Assembly (NCBI GenBank): GCA_037042915.1
Contig: CM073193.1
Coordinates: 6,758,001-6,822,000 of the forward strand
DNA: 64,000 bases
DNA from: Auricularia sp. M13
Lineage: Eukaryota > Basidiomycota > Agaricomycetes > Auriculariales > Auriculariaceae
Direction: 5' to 3'
The translations under genes and the position numbers were made by a program. The notes under the pieces are model-generated. The model did not search any database and was not told the DNA's origin. It saw nothing but the letters and a program-made list of their open reading frames with translations. Each line of letters begins with the position of its first letter. Position 1 is the first letter of the stretch. Positions 12,212 through 23,887 of the stretch are shown in pieces.

Positions 12212-15083
12212 TCACGCCTTGGGAAGGTCTTCATATCCAAAACCGTCGACTACGCCCATGTTTTCCATAAACCCTGCCCAGGTTGCCTTCAGTTCGTGCT
12301 GATCCTCTGCAATATTCGACCTTGAGTCTCCAGCTGATACGCCAGCCGATGCAAGCCCAAGATTGGCCCAGAATTCATCGCCGAAGTCGTATGACGGCAT
12401 TCGATTTCCTTGCTCGCCCATGAGAAGGGTATCCCTGGCAGCGTCTAACGGGTACCGGGCATGGGAAACCATGCTGTCAGAGCCCTCCCGGCCAGGTGCG
12501 CAATGGGTCCGTCCATAAATGAAGGCAAGTTCAAAATCATCGAGGTCTGTGGTCCGCTGGGAGTGATTTGTCCCGTAGGAAGCAGTAGCTTTCACGCGCA
12601 ATTGGCGAAGACTAGGCTGTTCAAAGCTGAGGTGTTGCCACCAGTGGCATTTGACGGTCGACGTACCATGGCTCGAAGAATGGTGCGCGACTTGAAAGAC
12701 ATTGCCTCAAGCAGTTCGAACATTATTTCGAACTCAAGCCGTGCAGCGGCCGCCAGGCGACAACCCGGGCTCTTGATTACAATGGAAACGAGGATGACCT
12801 ACAGACCAGGCGCAGGAGTTAGAAGGACACCTCTCGTCTGGACTCTCATGACCCACCGATACGGAGAACGCCGTACTCCAGATATATGGAAATCGTTCGT
12901 AGAATGGTATCTGTTTGTGCATGGTTCGAATGGTCTTCGATGCGAGGTACGCAGAGCGAAATGCCGCGAGAAAACTGTAACAAGGTCAGCCATAATCGGT
13001 GATTACGATCGACGGCAGGACAGGCACCTTTCAGAATAGGTACTTTGAAGCGGATCCTGTGGCGCCTCTGAGATAGCCAAAGCAAAGAATCCTCGATGTA
13101 GGTATAGCAACACTGCGACTTGTCAAACTTGGAGATTAACGCCAGCGTGCCGCACTCACATTTGCTCACGAATATGGTGGTATTTGCCCGCTGCATCGCT
13201 ACCGCAAGAGTGGTCGATGGATCAATCGTCGCATCGGGGTCATATCGCAGCGCAGCGCCGATGGGATGATCGCGGATAATCTCATCTAATCGCAACACTG
13301 TAGCGTGCGAAGCGCCTCGCGCTCCAAATGCCTGGTCGAGTGCTCGTAGCATACAGACATTTGTAAAGCTATAAGCCCAGGCGCAATCTGCTGGCATTTT
13401 AGGTGCAAATAGATAGAGACTTTGCCTAGACGCACATGATTGTTGCCATTCTCCTCTTTCATCAAAGTACGCGTCGTCGTCAACTGGGAGACGGGCATTG
13501 AATTGCGCAAGAGAATATGACGGAGGCCGACCCATAGATTCAGCAGCCCATGCATTGTAGTAAACCATATCCCACTGCGCAAACCCTGAGTACATCTGAT
13601 AGGAAGAATGAGCCATCCACTTACGACTAAGCGGCGTCGACTCTGCTTCTCATGCTCCTCAAGTTGCCAAGCGCTGTCGTCTAGGTGCATGCCTAGCTAA
13701 ATCTCGCATTAGCTAAGGAGGAGCCGTAGGCGATGAAGCCCTCTTGGAGACATCGAGACGAACCGATTTGCACAGTTGTGCGTTGAGACCCATGAGGCTA
13801 TAGGCAACACACATGCTGTTCTGATCGTCTTGGAAGTTCAGAAACCATGTCATCAGATGCTGAGAATCGTTGAGATACGGAATATCTTCTTGTACATGAG
13901 ACTCACAATGGCGCGAATAGCTGAGACCGTCGGATGGCAAAGAATATGATCGTACGAAAGTGCGAGCGTGGCTAGATCGTAGTATTTTCGCGCGTCATCC
14001 ATTCTGGGGTCTGAATACGGGTCGAGAATGCATGCGAATGCGAAAATAATGAATAGAACAGCGACGTCGTGGGCGCCCAGATGCACGTCGTCTGCTGGTC
14101 TGGGCTCGTCACGATCGTTCGAATAAAAGTCGTCCAGTATAACCGCCACGTCTTCGCGGCGTGCACCACCAAACAGCCAAGCTGTATTGTGAAAGAACAC
14201 ATGCGCAAGCTTTTGAGCAAGATGCCTGGGAGGCAACGCATCACAAAGCAATTGTATGTATTTTATCCGTTTCGCTTCAAGCGACTCGCCGGGACGAAGA
14301 CAAGGCCCGCTTCGCAAGAGCTCGACTGAAAAGCGGGATGATTTCGTATGCGTTGAATCGTCGAACACGGCTTTCCTGTATAGCAGATACTTGACTGCAA
14401 TGAGCGAGAGTTATCCAGTAGATGAATACGCGTACATCTGAAGCAGCATTCGGGCCTAGCATGCATCATGCATTTCAGCCACGCTCTGAGGCTTCTTGCG
14501 GGCATGGTCTTACCGAAGAAATGCGGCTTTTCGCCCAACGTCAGTGTACCGAGAAGTCCAGATAAACTCGAGTCTATGTCATCACGGGCGGCGAGATGTC
14601 CCTCTTGTGGATGATGGGTTTCATGAGGATTTGTCGGAGTGGGGTGTTGAAAGGTTGCGATGGCTGCTTCCAACTCAGCGATGTGTTTTCGCATCTGACT
14701 TTCGTCACGGTACGGTCGCGTCCTCGTTAAAATCCAGCGCACCATGTCAATCTTGTCGAATAGATTCCGACTGTCTGCTAGCACCAGCCTAGGCGCCGCC
14801 ATGAGCAAAGAACCCCGTCCTGGCAAAGGAATATGGACTGCACCGCTTGCCCTTTCCCATTCCTTTGAGCAGGGTGCCGTCTGGACAGATGTGTGCACAT
14901 CGTCGCTTAGTGCACGTCGAGCAAGGTACTTTCTTATCGCAACGAAGCTTCAAACGTCGGCATTCTGCTCAGCTTCAGCACAATCCGTCCGCAGTGCCGA
15001 GAACACTCACCCGCGCATGTAGCTGGTCTACGCTGCTCTCCGTCTCCTCTCCGCCATTCGTCGTCGGCTAGCTGCAAGTCCAT
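12212..15083 (-). CDS. Zn2Cys6 transcription factor with Fungal_trans domain
   Basis: Exon 1 is 15011-15083 (MDLQLADDEWRRGDGEQRRP...TCA), intron 1 is 14965-15010, and exon 2 gives ECRRLKLRCDKKVPCSTC then TKRRCAHICPDG. Together they form a Zn2Cys6 cluster with Cys at residues 23, 26, 33, 39, 42 and 51. Next come a dimerisation-like helix (LADSRNLFDKIDMVRWIL; MRKHIAELEAAIATF) and a Fungal_trans region. The latter includes HLAQKLAHVFFHNTAWLFGG, VILDDFYSND, DDARKYYDLATLALSYD and SMGRPPSYSLAQFNARLP. The C-terminal exon ends GFGYEDLPKA at 12212. The link between CPDGTLLKG and KGRGSLLM near 14850 needs either an unusually short GC-AG intron (about 31 bp) or an indel. The protein should be a nuclear DNA-binding regulator; its targets cannot be deduced. 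Length and layout fit the agaricomycete family with the cluster at the extreme N-terminus. Confidence 0.82.
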
Positions 15084-16155
15084 GGGTGACGCTTACTCTC
15101 AGTCTTGTTGGAATGGCGGCCTCTTGAACCAATGCAGGTTAAAGAGACGCTTGGCCCACTGGGCCCGGATTTCCGGACGCGCTCGACATGCACAGCTACC
15201 ATGCGGCCATGCAAGCCCGAAGCCGTAGCGAGTGCTTGTTGCAGGTCCTTGCAGCACCCAGAGCCCATTCGCGGAGCAAGATGCCCACCCTTCATCCGTA
15301 TCTGATGCTATCCGATGCTGGATGCTGCGGCCTGGCCAGCATCCCTAGGCTAAATGGACAATACTTGTACGACGCTGCACTCGCCGAGTTACTCTTCAGT
15401 TGACTTAGACGACACCAGCTGTATCGTGGAGAGGATTAATCTGTTGCCCCGCCAACTCTCGAGTTGAGGCGCAGGCGTTCAGTCATCTGATCGGCAAGCG
15501 TCAGCAACTGTGGAGGCGTTTCCGAGCGCTAGGCATACGGCCCGCCACGGTCGCTGCCAATGGTCTCTCGAACGTTAATGCGCACAGGTACCGGTACAGG
15601 AGCCCGCTCTCAGCGACATGAGGGACTTGTCAATTGGCTCCTGTTTGGAACGGATGTGCAGAACGCGCTTTGAACTCCGACGCCCCTGTGTACTTCTTGC
15701 TCTGGCGTTTGCACCCTACCCATAACCGGCTTTCGGACCAGGCAAACTGACAAATCTGGTGAGGGGTGACGTTTGGGTCCTTGGAGGACAAAAGGACCCG
15801 GATTGACGCATTCAACAGGTCACGCTCGTCGTCTGTGTTCTTCTGTTTGGAGTTCTACTGGCGAGGACTCTTGAACTGTCGCCAAATGCAATGACGACTC
15901 ATACCAGCGGCAGAGCTTATCCTCTGCGGTGATTGCTCTGCGCATTTCCAGCTGTGATGCTAGATATGTGCAGCCGACGCGATCTTCCAGTTTCAGCATA
16001 CGGCCGTCGTAGGTCACTTGCCCGCTACTTCAGACATATCGCGATGCGGATTGGACTTCCAGCCCGAGACACAGTATCGCCAGAGACAGCAGTCACGATC
16101 GCGACCCATCGCGCGGCCCGGTTCCAGTACTGACCGACCTTCTCAGACCTCACTG
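15084..16155. other. Intergenic, divergent promoters, no supported gene
   Basis: This roughly 1.1-kb gap lies between the divergently transcribed Zn2Cys6 gene and the secreted acidic-tail gene. No protein-coding signal convinced me on either strand. Confidence 0.4.
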
Positions 16156-16164
16156 TATAAATGG
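16156..16164 (+). promoter_or_regulatory. TATA box of the secreted basic/acidic gene
   Basis: TATAAATGG lies 61 bp upstream of the ATG at 16217. The same TATAAATGG occurs 52-64 bp upstream of the two full paralogs at 59667 and 61494, and TATAAAA at the same distance from the paralog at 57762. A CAGCTGTAAT block between TATA and ATG is also shared with the 59667 paralog. Confidence 0.6.
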
Positions 16165-16216
16165 CCGCGGTATTCAGCTGTAATTTTCATCAGCCAACAG
16201 CTTGAACTCATCAAAC

Positions 16217-17246
16217 ATGCGCTTCACCACCGCCGTCGTCCTCGCACTTGCCCTTGCCGCCTCCGAGTTCGGTGCCAGTGCTTCTCCTGTCAATGCGAGT
16301 ATGTTGTGCCAGCAGTCCTTTACGAAGCTTTCCTATTGACGCTGTCCTCTTGCAGACAAATCTTCCTCAAAGGCCATGTCTACCAAGTCCAGCACGACTG
16401 TGCCCAAAAGCGCTGCGACAGCTTCGCCTACTAAGGGTATCAAAACTAGTGAGCATTGCAGTTGCACGCCTGTCTGCATCACCTGACGAAATTTCACCAG
16501 CGTCGTCGACTCTCAAAGCGACGTCCACGAAAGGAAACACCAGCTCAGTGAAGTCGACCGCGACGAAGACTGCCACGAGCACGTCGTCCGTGAAGCCGAC
16601 TTCGACGAAGGGGTCCAGCAACACTCCTGGCAAGGCTACTGCCAAGCCAACGACAACAAAACCCCATAGCTCCTCGGGCAAACCAACCTCGACGAAGCAC
16701 GCCACAAGCACCTCGTCGAGCAAGGCTACCACGACCAAGAAGGCCACCAGCTCGTCTGTGAAGTCGACTTCAACGTCGACCAAGCATTCCAGTACATCGA
16801 GCAAAGCGCCGACTCCTACCAAGTCGACGACCGTTATCAAACCCACTTCAAAGACCGCCGTATTGTCCACCAGCACGCGCAAGTCGACCTCGAGCGCAAA
16901 GCCCACCCCGACGTCCGCCAATCCTGACAGCGACGATGAAGACTCCGATGACGAAGATTCGGACGAAGACGGCGAATCGGAAGATGAAGGTGACATGGAC
17001 AATGGTGATGACGCTGGCGACCAAAGCGACGGTGAAGACGGCGCTGGCGACGACGATGGGTCTGAGGATGATGAACCAGTTGATGACGGCGACGATGACG
17101 GTGCATCCGACGATGACACTGGTAACGACGAGAACGTTCCCAATGACGGCGAGGACGACAGCGTTCCGGACGATGCTGGAAGCGAGGCTGACGACTCGGG
17201 AGATGATGCAGGAGATGATGCTGAAGATGCCGATGAAGCTCAGTAG
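16217..17246 (+). CDS. Secreted protein with Lys/Ser/Thr-rich block and acidic tail (paralog 1)
   Basis: The start at 16217 gives a signal peptide (MRFTTAVVLALALAASEFGA, probable cleavage near SASPVNA). Two phase-1 introns follow (about 16301-16356 and 16451-16499; donors GTATGT and GTGAGC). The mature chain begins NKSSSKAMSTKSSTT and runs through about 140 residues of Ser/Thr/Lys/Pro repeats (SSVKPTSTKG, GKPTSTKHATSTSS, KSTSTSTKHSSTSS) with essentially no acidic residues. It then switches at PTPTSANP to about 105 residues rich in Asp/Glu/Ser/Gly with no Lys or Arg, ending EDADEAQ. I do not recognise a named family. The Ser/Thr block should be heavily O-mannosylated in the secretory pathway; wall or matrix placement is inferred. 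Paralogs lie at 57-61.5 kb. Confidence 0.8.
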
Positions 17247-17670
17247 ACTAATTTATAGTTTCCCAATTCCATTAATATAAGCCGGTTGCTCATTGTTCTG
17301 AATTTGGCGTCAAATCGTAGCAAGCGCTCTTAATGGTCTCGCATCATAAGGGGAAAGTTGAAAGGACCGTCTGTTTTGACAACTCCGACTCTTGCACTCT
17401 TCCCATTTTTCGCCAACATGAACCCTGGTATCTGATACTGCTGAACCCAGTCCGCATATGGATATTGCTTGATTGCGGGCAGTTGTATGTCTCTGATCAA
17501 GGAGTCGCACTAAGCTTGCTTTCTTGTGGGCTGCTGGGAAATTCGTACGATGCACCTGACTCTCCATGTCGACGATTCACACCATGCTCAATCCAAACGT
17601 TCAACGCTCGATGTCTGGAGATCGGTTTTGTGTTACACAAGTCAGCTGGCCAGTCTTCATAGCTGCACTC
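17247..17670. other. 3' region of the secreted acidic-tail gene
   Basis: An AT-rich stretch follows the stop (ATTAATATAAG near 17272), as expected for a fungal 3' UTR. No further gene is seen. Confidence 0.3.
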
Positions 17671-17671
17671 G

Positions 17672-17760
17672 CACTCGGTGATTCTGAAGGCGACGTCGAC
17701 GAAGGGCATAACCTGCAAAAAATTCATTGGCAAGCCCAAGCCGACGATGACATTGGGAGG
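17672..17760 (+). pseudogene. Short relic of the Lys/Ser/Thr block family
   Basis: The plus strand reads ILKATSTKG and, shortly after, GKPKPT. These resemble LKATSTKG and GKPTST in the intact gene at 16.2 kb. There is no signal peptide or open frame around it. I read it as a decayed fragment of a tandem copy. The match is short, so chance similarity remains possible. Confidence 0.35.
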
Positions 17761-19209
17761 GTCTTCGTCCCTGGAGTATTCTGCGAGTCCTTCGTCCCAA
17801 GGCCACGACGATCTCTGGCATACTATACCGGACCGTGTAGCGCGCACTTTCGCCTACCGTCTCCCTCATTTGCCCGATGACTCTCGGCTCATCTCAGCAA
17901 GATTCTTCATCATTTAATACATTAGAATTCGAGTGACTGAAATTTTTCGAGGGGACTCAACGGGAGAGCCAGGGATGCCGGCTGCAGACGGGGAAGCGCG
18001 CACTTCCGGTGGGCGTGTGATGGGCCGCGTCCGAGTTCGGCCAGCACCTCGAATGTTCGATCCCTCGATGCAGACATTATTTTGCCTCGGAACCTGCTCC
18101 AAAATTTCTTTTGAGAGAAATATCTCTCGATAAAAGCAGAAATTGGAAGATTTGCCACTGGTAGTTTAATTCCATGTGAACCGTACTCGGAACTATTGTG
18201 CATCACCGATGACGGATCGAACCCGACCGAGGCACGGCAATCCCCCAAAGTACCTTACCTTCGACGGTCTCACCGTAGAGCAAAGACAAAGTCTCGGTAA
18301 TGTGGATTATACGTCAAGGACAGTGTAAAAACGCACCTTGGAGAATGTAGGGTCTGAGGGGCTCTGCCACGGATGGGAATCAACTCTTTTGACACATGGG
18401 TGTGCAACTGGCCGAAATGTCTGAATTCTTACCACTCTTCAAGTGGGCCGTTCAAAGCCGGGCTTGGCACACAGAATATAAAGAACCTATAGAAGCGAGT
18501 TGCATTTTTTTCTAAGGGCATTGCTCAACGGATACGACGGCGGGAAAGCGATTGCTGAAAGTGCGCGCTTCCCGGGGGGTGCGCGCTTCCCGGTCCGGTA
18601 TAGTAAAGGCCGACCAAGCACTCCTTCCGTTCATTGAGGAAGACGGCAACGATCGCCACGTCGATGTTGTCTACCGTAGTCCCCCGGGTAATGAACACTT
18701 TTGTGCTATCTCACGAGCAACGTCTTCCCTTCCCTTCGGACCTTCTCCATTGCTCTCGGAGACCTCGATTACCCCCGGTTCGACATGAAAATGAGCTAAG
18801 CTTGCTGGCCCATGGCGTCCAATGCTGACCACCACGTAGTGAACACTTTGGCCGAACACCCTCTTTTGGCCGCTACAACACTTCCCCTCCCCTAAAACAT
18901 CCACTGAGGGTATCTATATGCTTAAGCCACCCTTTATAAGAAGTTAAAATGAAAGGGGAAGAGTTTACTGGCGTCCAACCGTCGGTCACATTTACATCCG
19001 CTCTTAAGCGCCGTTTCCGACGATGTTTTGTCTACCACGACCGTCCACCTTGGCATTTCCCACTATCAAATATACAGGCCTTTGGTGAATGACATATTGC
19101 ATTAGCCTCCAACGTTATTCTGGCCTAGGGTGGCCTTATAGCGACGGGGAAACAGAAAATGTGAAAACGTTCACTAGGTGGGGGGCCGCTCATTACCGGG
19201 TGGAGTACG
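17761..19209. other. Low-coding stretch, no supported gene
   Basis: No gene is supported. Near 18555-18600 the motif GTGCGCGCTTCCCGG occurs twice, 19 bp apart, and the region around 18850-19080 is AT-rich. It separates two relics of the acidic-tail family. Confidence 0.35.
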
Positions 19210-19324
19210 GTATTGGAAGATCGCCCCCTCCCCCCTCCAAAACGTGCCGAAGTCGACCGCTTTGTCTACGTCCCTATGCGAGGCTTGAAAAGCTGCGAGC
19301 GTCCTTCGATTCGAACAGATATGC

Positions 19325-19577
19325 CTGGTTCGGAAGAAGACGGCAACTCGGGGGATGACGCTGACTGGGATGTCGGTGGCGGCTCTGCTGTCGACGGTGG
19401 CGACGATGGCGCTGGGGACAGTGATGGCCATGCCCTTTTTCACGGTGCGACGACGGCGCTCCTGCAGACAATGGTCCCGACGACGACGGCGACGCTGCGT
19501 CAAGATAACGATGGCAGCGAAATCGGCCATGAATTCTGGGGATGAAGGCGGCGACGCAGACGAAGATTACTTGGCTG
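19325..19577 (+). pseudogene. Relic of an acidic-tail gene
   Basis: One frame reads GSEEDGNSGDDADWDVGGG and DGGDDGAGDSDGHA; a second frame continues NSGDEGGDADEDYLAG near 19535-19580. The composition and the DDA/GDDGAGD phrases match the acidic tail of the 16.2-kb gene. There is no signal peptide or Lys/Ser/Thr block, and the acidic reading switches frames, so this is best read as a decayed copy. Confidence 0.5.
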
Positions 19578-20073
19578 GTTTGGGCGTTCATTATACCCTC
19601 TGTGAAATTTCTGATCCCTACCCAGTATTATGTGGTACTTTATGTGCTCAGACAGTAATGCGAGCCTTCATTTGGACCACCAACTGCATACTCATTCCGA
19701 TCGAGCGCATCCGATCGGGAAGCTCGAGCAGCTCCACTCAGCCACTCGGAATTGACGCATTGCACGCCGTTGTGCATCTATAGCAGCAAAAGTTGCAGCA
19801 AACCCAGTGCGCCAGCAAAGCAAGTCAATCGACGAAGAGAAGAGCCCTGCAAGTGCGAACGAGGGCTGCTGCTGAAGAGAGCTTTGGTCTTGGTTCCTGG
19901 ATCCGCGCGCGCACATCCTCTCCTGCCAGGTTCGGTTTACTGCCGACCATCGACCGTCTAGCGCGTCATTGGCTAAGGACCTGTCCCTTCTCTCCTGCCT
20001 GACGTCGTTTTCTGCGTCATCTCGGCCGTCTATAAGACACAGGATGGCTGCTGTCTCGCAGCCGTAACCCACA

Positions 20074-22588
20074 ATGTCGACTCTCATTGACTACATCACT
20101 GGCCTCGCCGCCGCCGCCAGCGCGGGCAAGATGCCCTCGACGAAGCAGTCCAACGCCATGGCCGACTGGCTGCTCAAATCCCCGCTCATCCAGGTCGAGC
20201 AGACCGCCGCGGGCTCGGGCGGTAAGCTGTCCGACCACGGCGAGGCCATCGCACGCGATTTCCGCGAGCTGGTCGAGGCCTACCAGGCCGCGGCGATGGA
20301 CAAGAACGGCGACGACATCCTCCAGGACGCCCTCTACGAGCTGACCGCCGCCCAGGCCGCCGTCAAGGGCAACGACAAGTCCGAGGCGATGCGCGACGCC
20401 AACGATTTTGTCGGCGCCGCCAAGCTCATCCTCGAGGCTGCCTTCGGGCACATCACCCACAGCGGCGAGCTGGCCGGCTTCGCGCGTCTGACCGCGGCGG
20501 ACGTGGCCGAAGCAATTGAGGATCAGGCGGGCACGGCCAAGGAGAAGCTCCGTCAGACCGAGCAGGAGGTGCAAGAGGGCAAGCGCGATGCGTTGGGTAG
20601 GACCGGTACCGCGTCTGAGGGCGGCGACGCCAGGCAGAAGTTCGAGAGTCGCATGGAAGCCGCCAAGAACGTTGGCGGGCAGGTTATAGGCGCAGGGCAG
20701 GGCATCCAAGGACAGTCCCAGCGCGTGACGAACAATGCCGCGAACCGTCTCGACGACGCCAGCTACCGCGTAAGTCATTCTCTCTCGCAAGATTTGGTTT
20801 CGGCCGTTGACCATAGCTTGCAGATTGCGGAGCGAGCACAGAACGACCCAGAGTACCGCAGCGCCGTCGACACGCTCTTCGCCATCTACCACAAGTACCT
20901 CGACCGTTCCATTGACCGCGCACAGGACATCCAGTCGGGTGGCCAGAACTCCAACATCGAGCGCCAGATCGCAGATCTCATCCAGGACCCCACCGGCAAG
21001 GTGCCTGCAGCATTGGAGAAGTTGCGCACGCTTGTCGAACGTTTCGCCGGCGGGAAGAGCCTGAACGACCTCTTCATGGCCGCCGCGGCCTGCGCCGCCG
21101 ACATCCGCGAGGACCGTGACGTGCGCGAGTGGTTTGACGAAAACGAGAAGCTCGTCCGACGGAGCATGGACGAGCCCGGCTACCTGCGCAGCGACGAGCG
21201 CGTGCAACGCCGCGACCAACTCCGCCAGCGGTGGGAGGAGCTGAAGCACCAGGACACCGACGTCGGCCGCAAGTGGGCCGCAGACGTGCAGAGACTGCAA
21301 CGTGAGTGCGAGGTCTTCGAGGACGCCGTCAAGCGCGACGGCAGTCTCCAGCGTCTCAAGAACGCCCACATGGCGCTCGCCAAGCACCTGCTCAACGCTG
21401 CTCCCACTGCTGGCAAGTTCTTGACCGGGCAGGCGTCGTGGGTCTGGAACGACTTGGCCGAGGTCCTGCTTCCGCGCGTCTTCGCAATGCTGAAGGAGAT
21501 TCCGCTCCCCAGGTCCGTGGGCGTGGGCGTGGCACTTTTCGCTTTGCTGACAGTCGTTATAGGACGGAATACGTTGATACCGATGTCGAGTTCGTACTCG
21601 AGAACCTCAACTTGGAGAGCCTGCAGCTGCTTCCCGGTCACTTCAAGCTCTCGCATACGACGGACATGGACGTCGACGCACCAGCCTCTGGCGAGACGCA
21701 CCGCGACATCTCGACGCGCACGCGCCTGCAGTTCACAGGCGTGCAGCTGAAGTTGCGGCAGGTTTCGTTCTACTACCACGATAAGTCGATGGCTATGGCG
21801 TCGACGGTCACTGGTCTGCTCGATGTCTTCATCCCGGAGAAGGGTGTCGATCTCGACGTCACGCTCGGCCTTCTGCCCACTGAATCTGGTGCGAAGGAAC
21901 GGCGGAAGCATCATGGCTTCCATCGCATCGACTCGGTCAAGGTCGCGTTGGACGGTGTCGAGGTCGCCATTCGCGAGAGCAACCATCAGGTGCGCCCCCT
22001 TCTGCGCTCGTTGTCAGCCCTTCAATTTAACGGGTGTCAATGCAGGTGCTTCTGAGCGTCTTCAAGCCAGTCTTCCGTACCCGCCTCGTCGCCGCGCTTC
22101 GCGAGGCGATCGAGCAGTACACACGCTTAGCCATCGAGGCGCTGGACGGCATTGCATGGGACGTGCACGTCCGCGCGCGCACGTTCGCCGACGCAGGCGT
22201 CCCGCTCGGCCCCTCGTACGTGAGCGGGCTGATCAGCGAGTTCGGGCACATGGCGCAGCAGACGTCCTTCTTCGCAGACGTCAGCACGACGAACGTGGGC
22301 ATCGTCAAGGACGTCGCGGGCAGCGACAAGGCATTCGCCATTGGCGCCGGCCCGCAGCTCATCTCGGGCGAGAAGCATGGACCTGTCGCGACCGGCGTGG
22401 GTACCGGCCAGCCTGGAACTCACCGTGACGGCCAGCAGGGCAAGCCGAAGGTCAAGGGTGAGGGCGTCCCCCCTGACGTTGAGAGCTACGCTGCCGCCGT
22501 CGCACGGAAGCGCGAGGCGGAGAAAAAGAGCAACGGCTGGAGGACCGCGGCGTTCGATCTTCCCCCGACCATGACCTTGAAGAAGTAG
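20074..22588 (+). CDS. HAM1-like protein (HAM1 N- and C-terminal domains, former DUF4449)
   Basis: There are four exons, 20074-20769, 20824-21512, 21563-21989 and 22046-22588; introns are 50-56 bp and all restore frame, giving about 784 residues. The N-terminal part is alpha-helical (MSTLIDYITGLAAAASAGKM; RDFRELVEAYQAAAMD; AIYHKYLDRSIDRAQ; ADIREDRDVREWFDENEKLV). The C-terminal half carries the beta-rich module: DTDVEFVLENLNLESLQLLP, LQFTGVQLKLRQVSFYYHDK, GLLDVFIPEKGVDLDVTLGL. It continues with VKVALDGVEVAIRES, VFKPVFRTRLVAALREAIEQ and a polar tail ending PTMTLKK. That C-terminal module is the fungal HAM1-like domain, which resembles lipid-binding (BPI/SMP-like) folds. The cellular role is poorly defined, and lipid handling at membranes is inferred. 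The gene is intact with strong coding bias. Confidence 0.85.
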
Positions 22589-22862
22589 TTCGGCATCCTG
22601 ACGACTTGAATGAATTGATTGTATTTGTACGATACACGCAGACGCACCTTGAGAATGAATTGCACCCTCTGACGCCTTTGGCAATGGATGCTCGGCTTGG
22701 TGCAACTCCTAAGTGGACGATCTGTGATCACGCTTGAGGATGGTAATCCGAATAGGATGCCTGGCGGCAATGCAGAACCAATTCTTATTGCGCAAAGCGA
22801 TCAATCACGACGATATATAGCACATATATACCTTCCACGATACATAGGCCGTAGGAACAGGG

Positions 22863-23595
22863 CTATTGCCCTTGAGTCCTCTTTCGAGGTGATCGCCTTA
22901 GCGGCACGTCTTCGGCAGGCTCTTCCTTGACAATGACCGCGGCAGCCTGCCTGCGTGTCGTGCGCGCGGGCGCTTTCTAGGATAAGCATGAGAGAGTTCT
23001 TGCGAGGGTACGTGAACGAACGCACGACGAATATTTCGTCCACATGTGTCGCGACGATGGGTACATCGCGTTTCAAAATGGGCACCTGTACGGTTGATCT
23101 GCGAGAGCGCGTTACCCGCGAAGGCTAGAAACGATGAGTGCATGCGAGGAATCGACATATATAACGCACAGGGGGAATTTGTTCAACATCTGAGCTGCTC
23201 GATGTGCCGCTGTTCAACTTTCGGCGCTTCTTAGCTCGCGAGGCTTCCTACGACCGGGTCAACTGGTGCGCGGAAAAATTCACGTTGTTCTTGCCTGGTT
23301 TTGTTCCTCGACCTTCACTTTCCGCCTGGTGGCGGTCTGCAGGAATCATAAGCACCTGAGGAGACTCCCAGCACGACAGCTGCTGTACATTACGAGGAGG
23401 GCGCGCTCGAGTGGAGGCAACTTTCGGTTTCTGCAGTAGATTGGCAACGTCGCTCCAGAACGAGTTGAGGAGGCCTACATCGGGGCTGATGATCGTTGAC
23501 GGGCGCGCCTGGTGAAACAGTCAGCGTAACATCTAAATCTTCGTGAAGCCCTGTACCTTGCGAGCTCGCTGGATCTTAGGTTTCGTTCTGCCCAT
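22863..23595 (-). CDS. Small basic nuclear-type hypothetical protein
   Basis: This model was assembled by splicing on the minus strand. The start at 23595 gives MGRTKPKIQRARK. The next exon gives RPSTIISPDVGLLNSFWSDV and ANLLQKPKVASTRARPP. Later exons give RRKVKVEEQNQ, EASRAKKRRKLNSGTSSSSD, VPILKRDVPIVATHVDEIF and RSFTYPRKNSLMLI. The last reads RTTRRQAAAVIVKEEPAED and SPRKRTQGQ, with the stop at 22863-22865. Two sumoylation-type motifs (VKVE, VKEE) and two basic nuclear-localisation-type clusters (KKRRK, SPRKR) are visible. No enzyme domain is seen. A chromatin or cell-cycle role is only a guess. Exon borders between 23200 and 23350 are uncertain. Confidence 0.45.
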
Positions 23596-23887
23596 TTTCT
23601 AGACTGATCGTGAGCTCACGCAGTTCGACGAGGAAGGCATAAATTTACCAATGGGCTGACATCCTCATCCTGCTATGCGGTCTTGTCAGCGATGTATCTG
23701 GTTCGAGATCGTGGCAACGGACTTCGTTATGCGTCTGTCGGATAGCGTTTGGGTCAGCATGCATCCCAAGAAGTCCAGATCGCGGAAACGCATACAGTTG
23801 AAGACAGATATGCCTGTTTCTCCTCGGGACTCAGCTGAGGGACTTCAACGACCAGCTATATAAAGAGCACTCGTTAATCGCAGCCTG

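Noticed and set aside
16367-17143. 258-residue minus-strand frame rich in Val/Ser/Leu
   Set aside because: It is the mirror of the Lys/Ser/Thr and Asp-rich repeats on the plus strand; the plus strand has the signal peptide, introns and paralogs.
21180-21986. Long minus-strand open frame opposite the HAM1-like gene
   Set aside because: It is the antisense shadow of a GC-rich, strongly coding plus-strand gene and lacks any motif.
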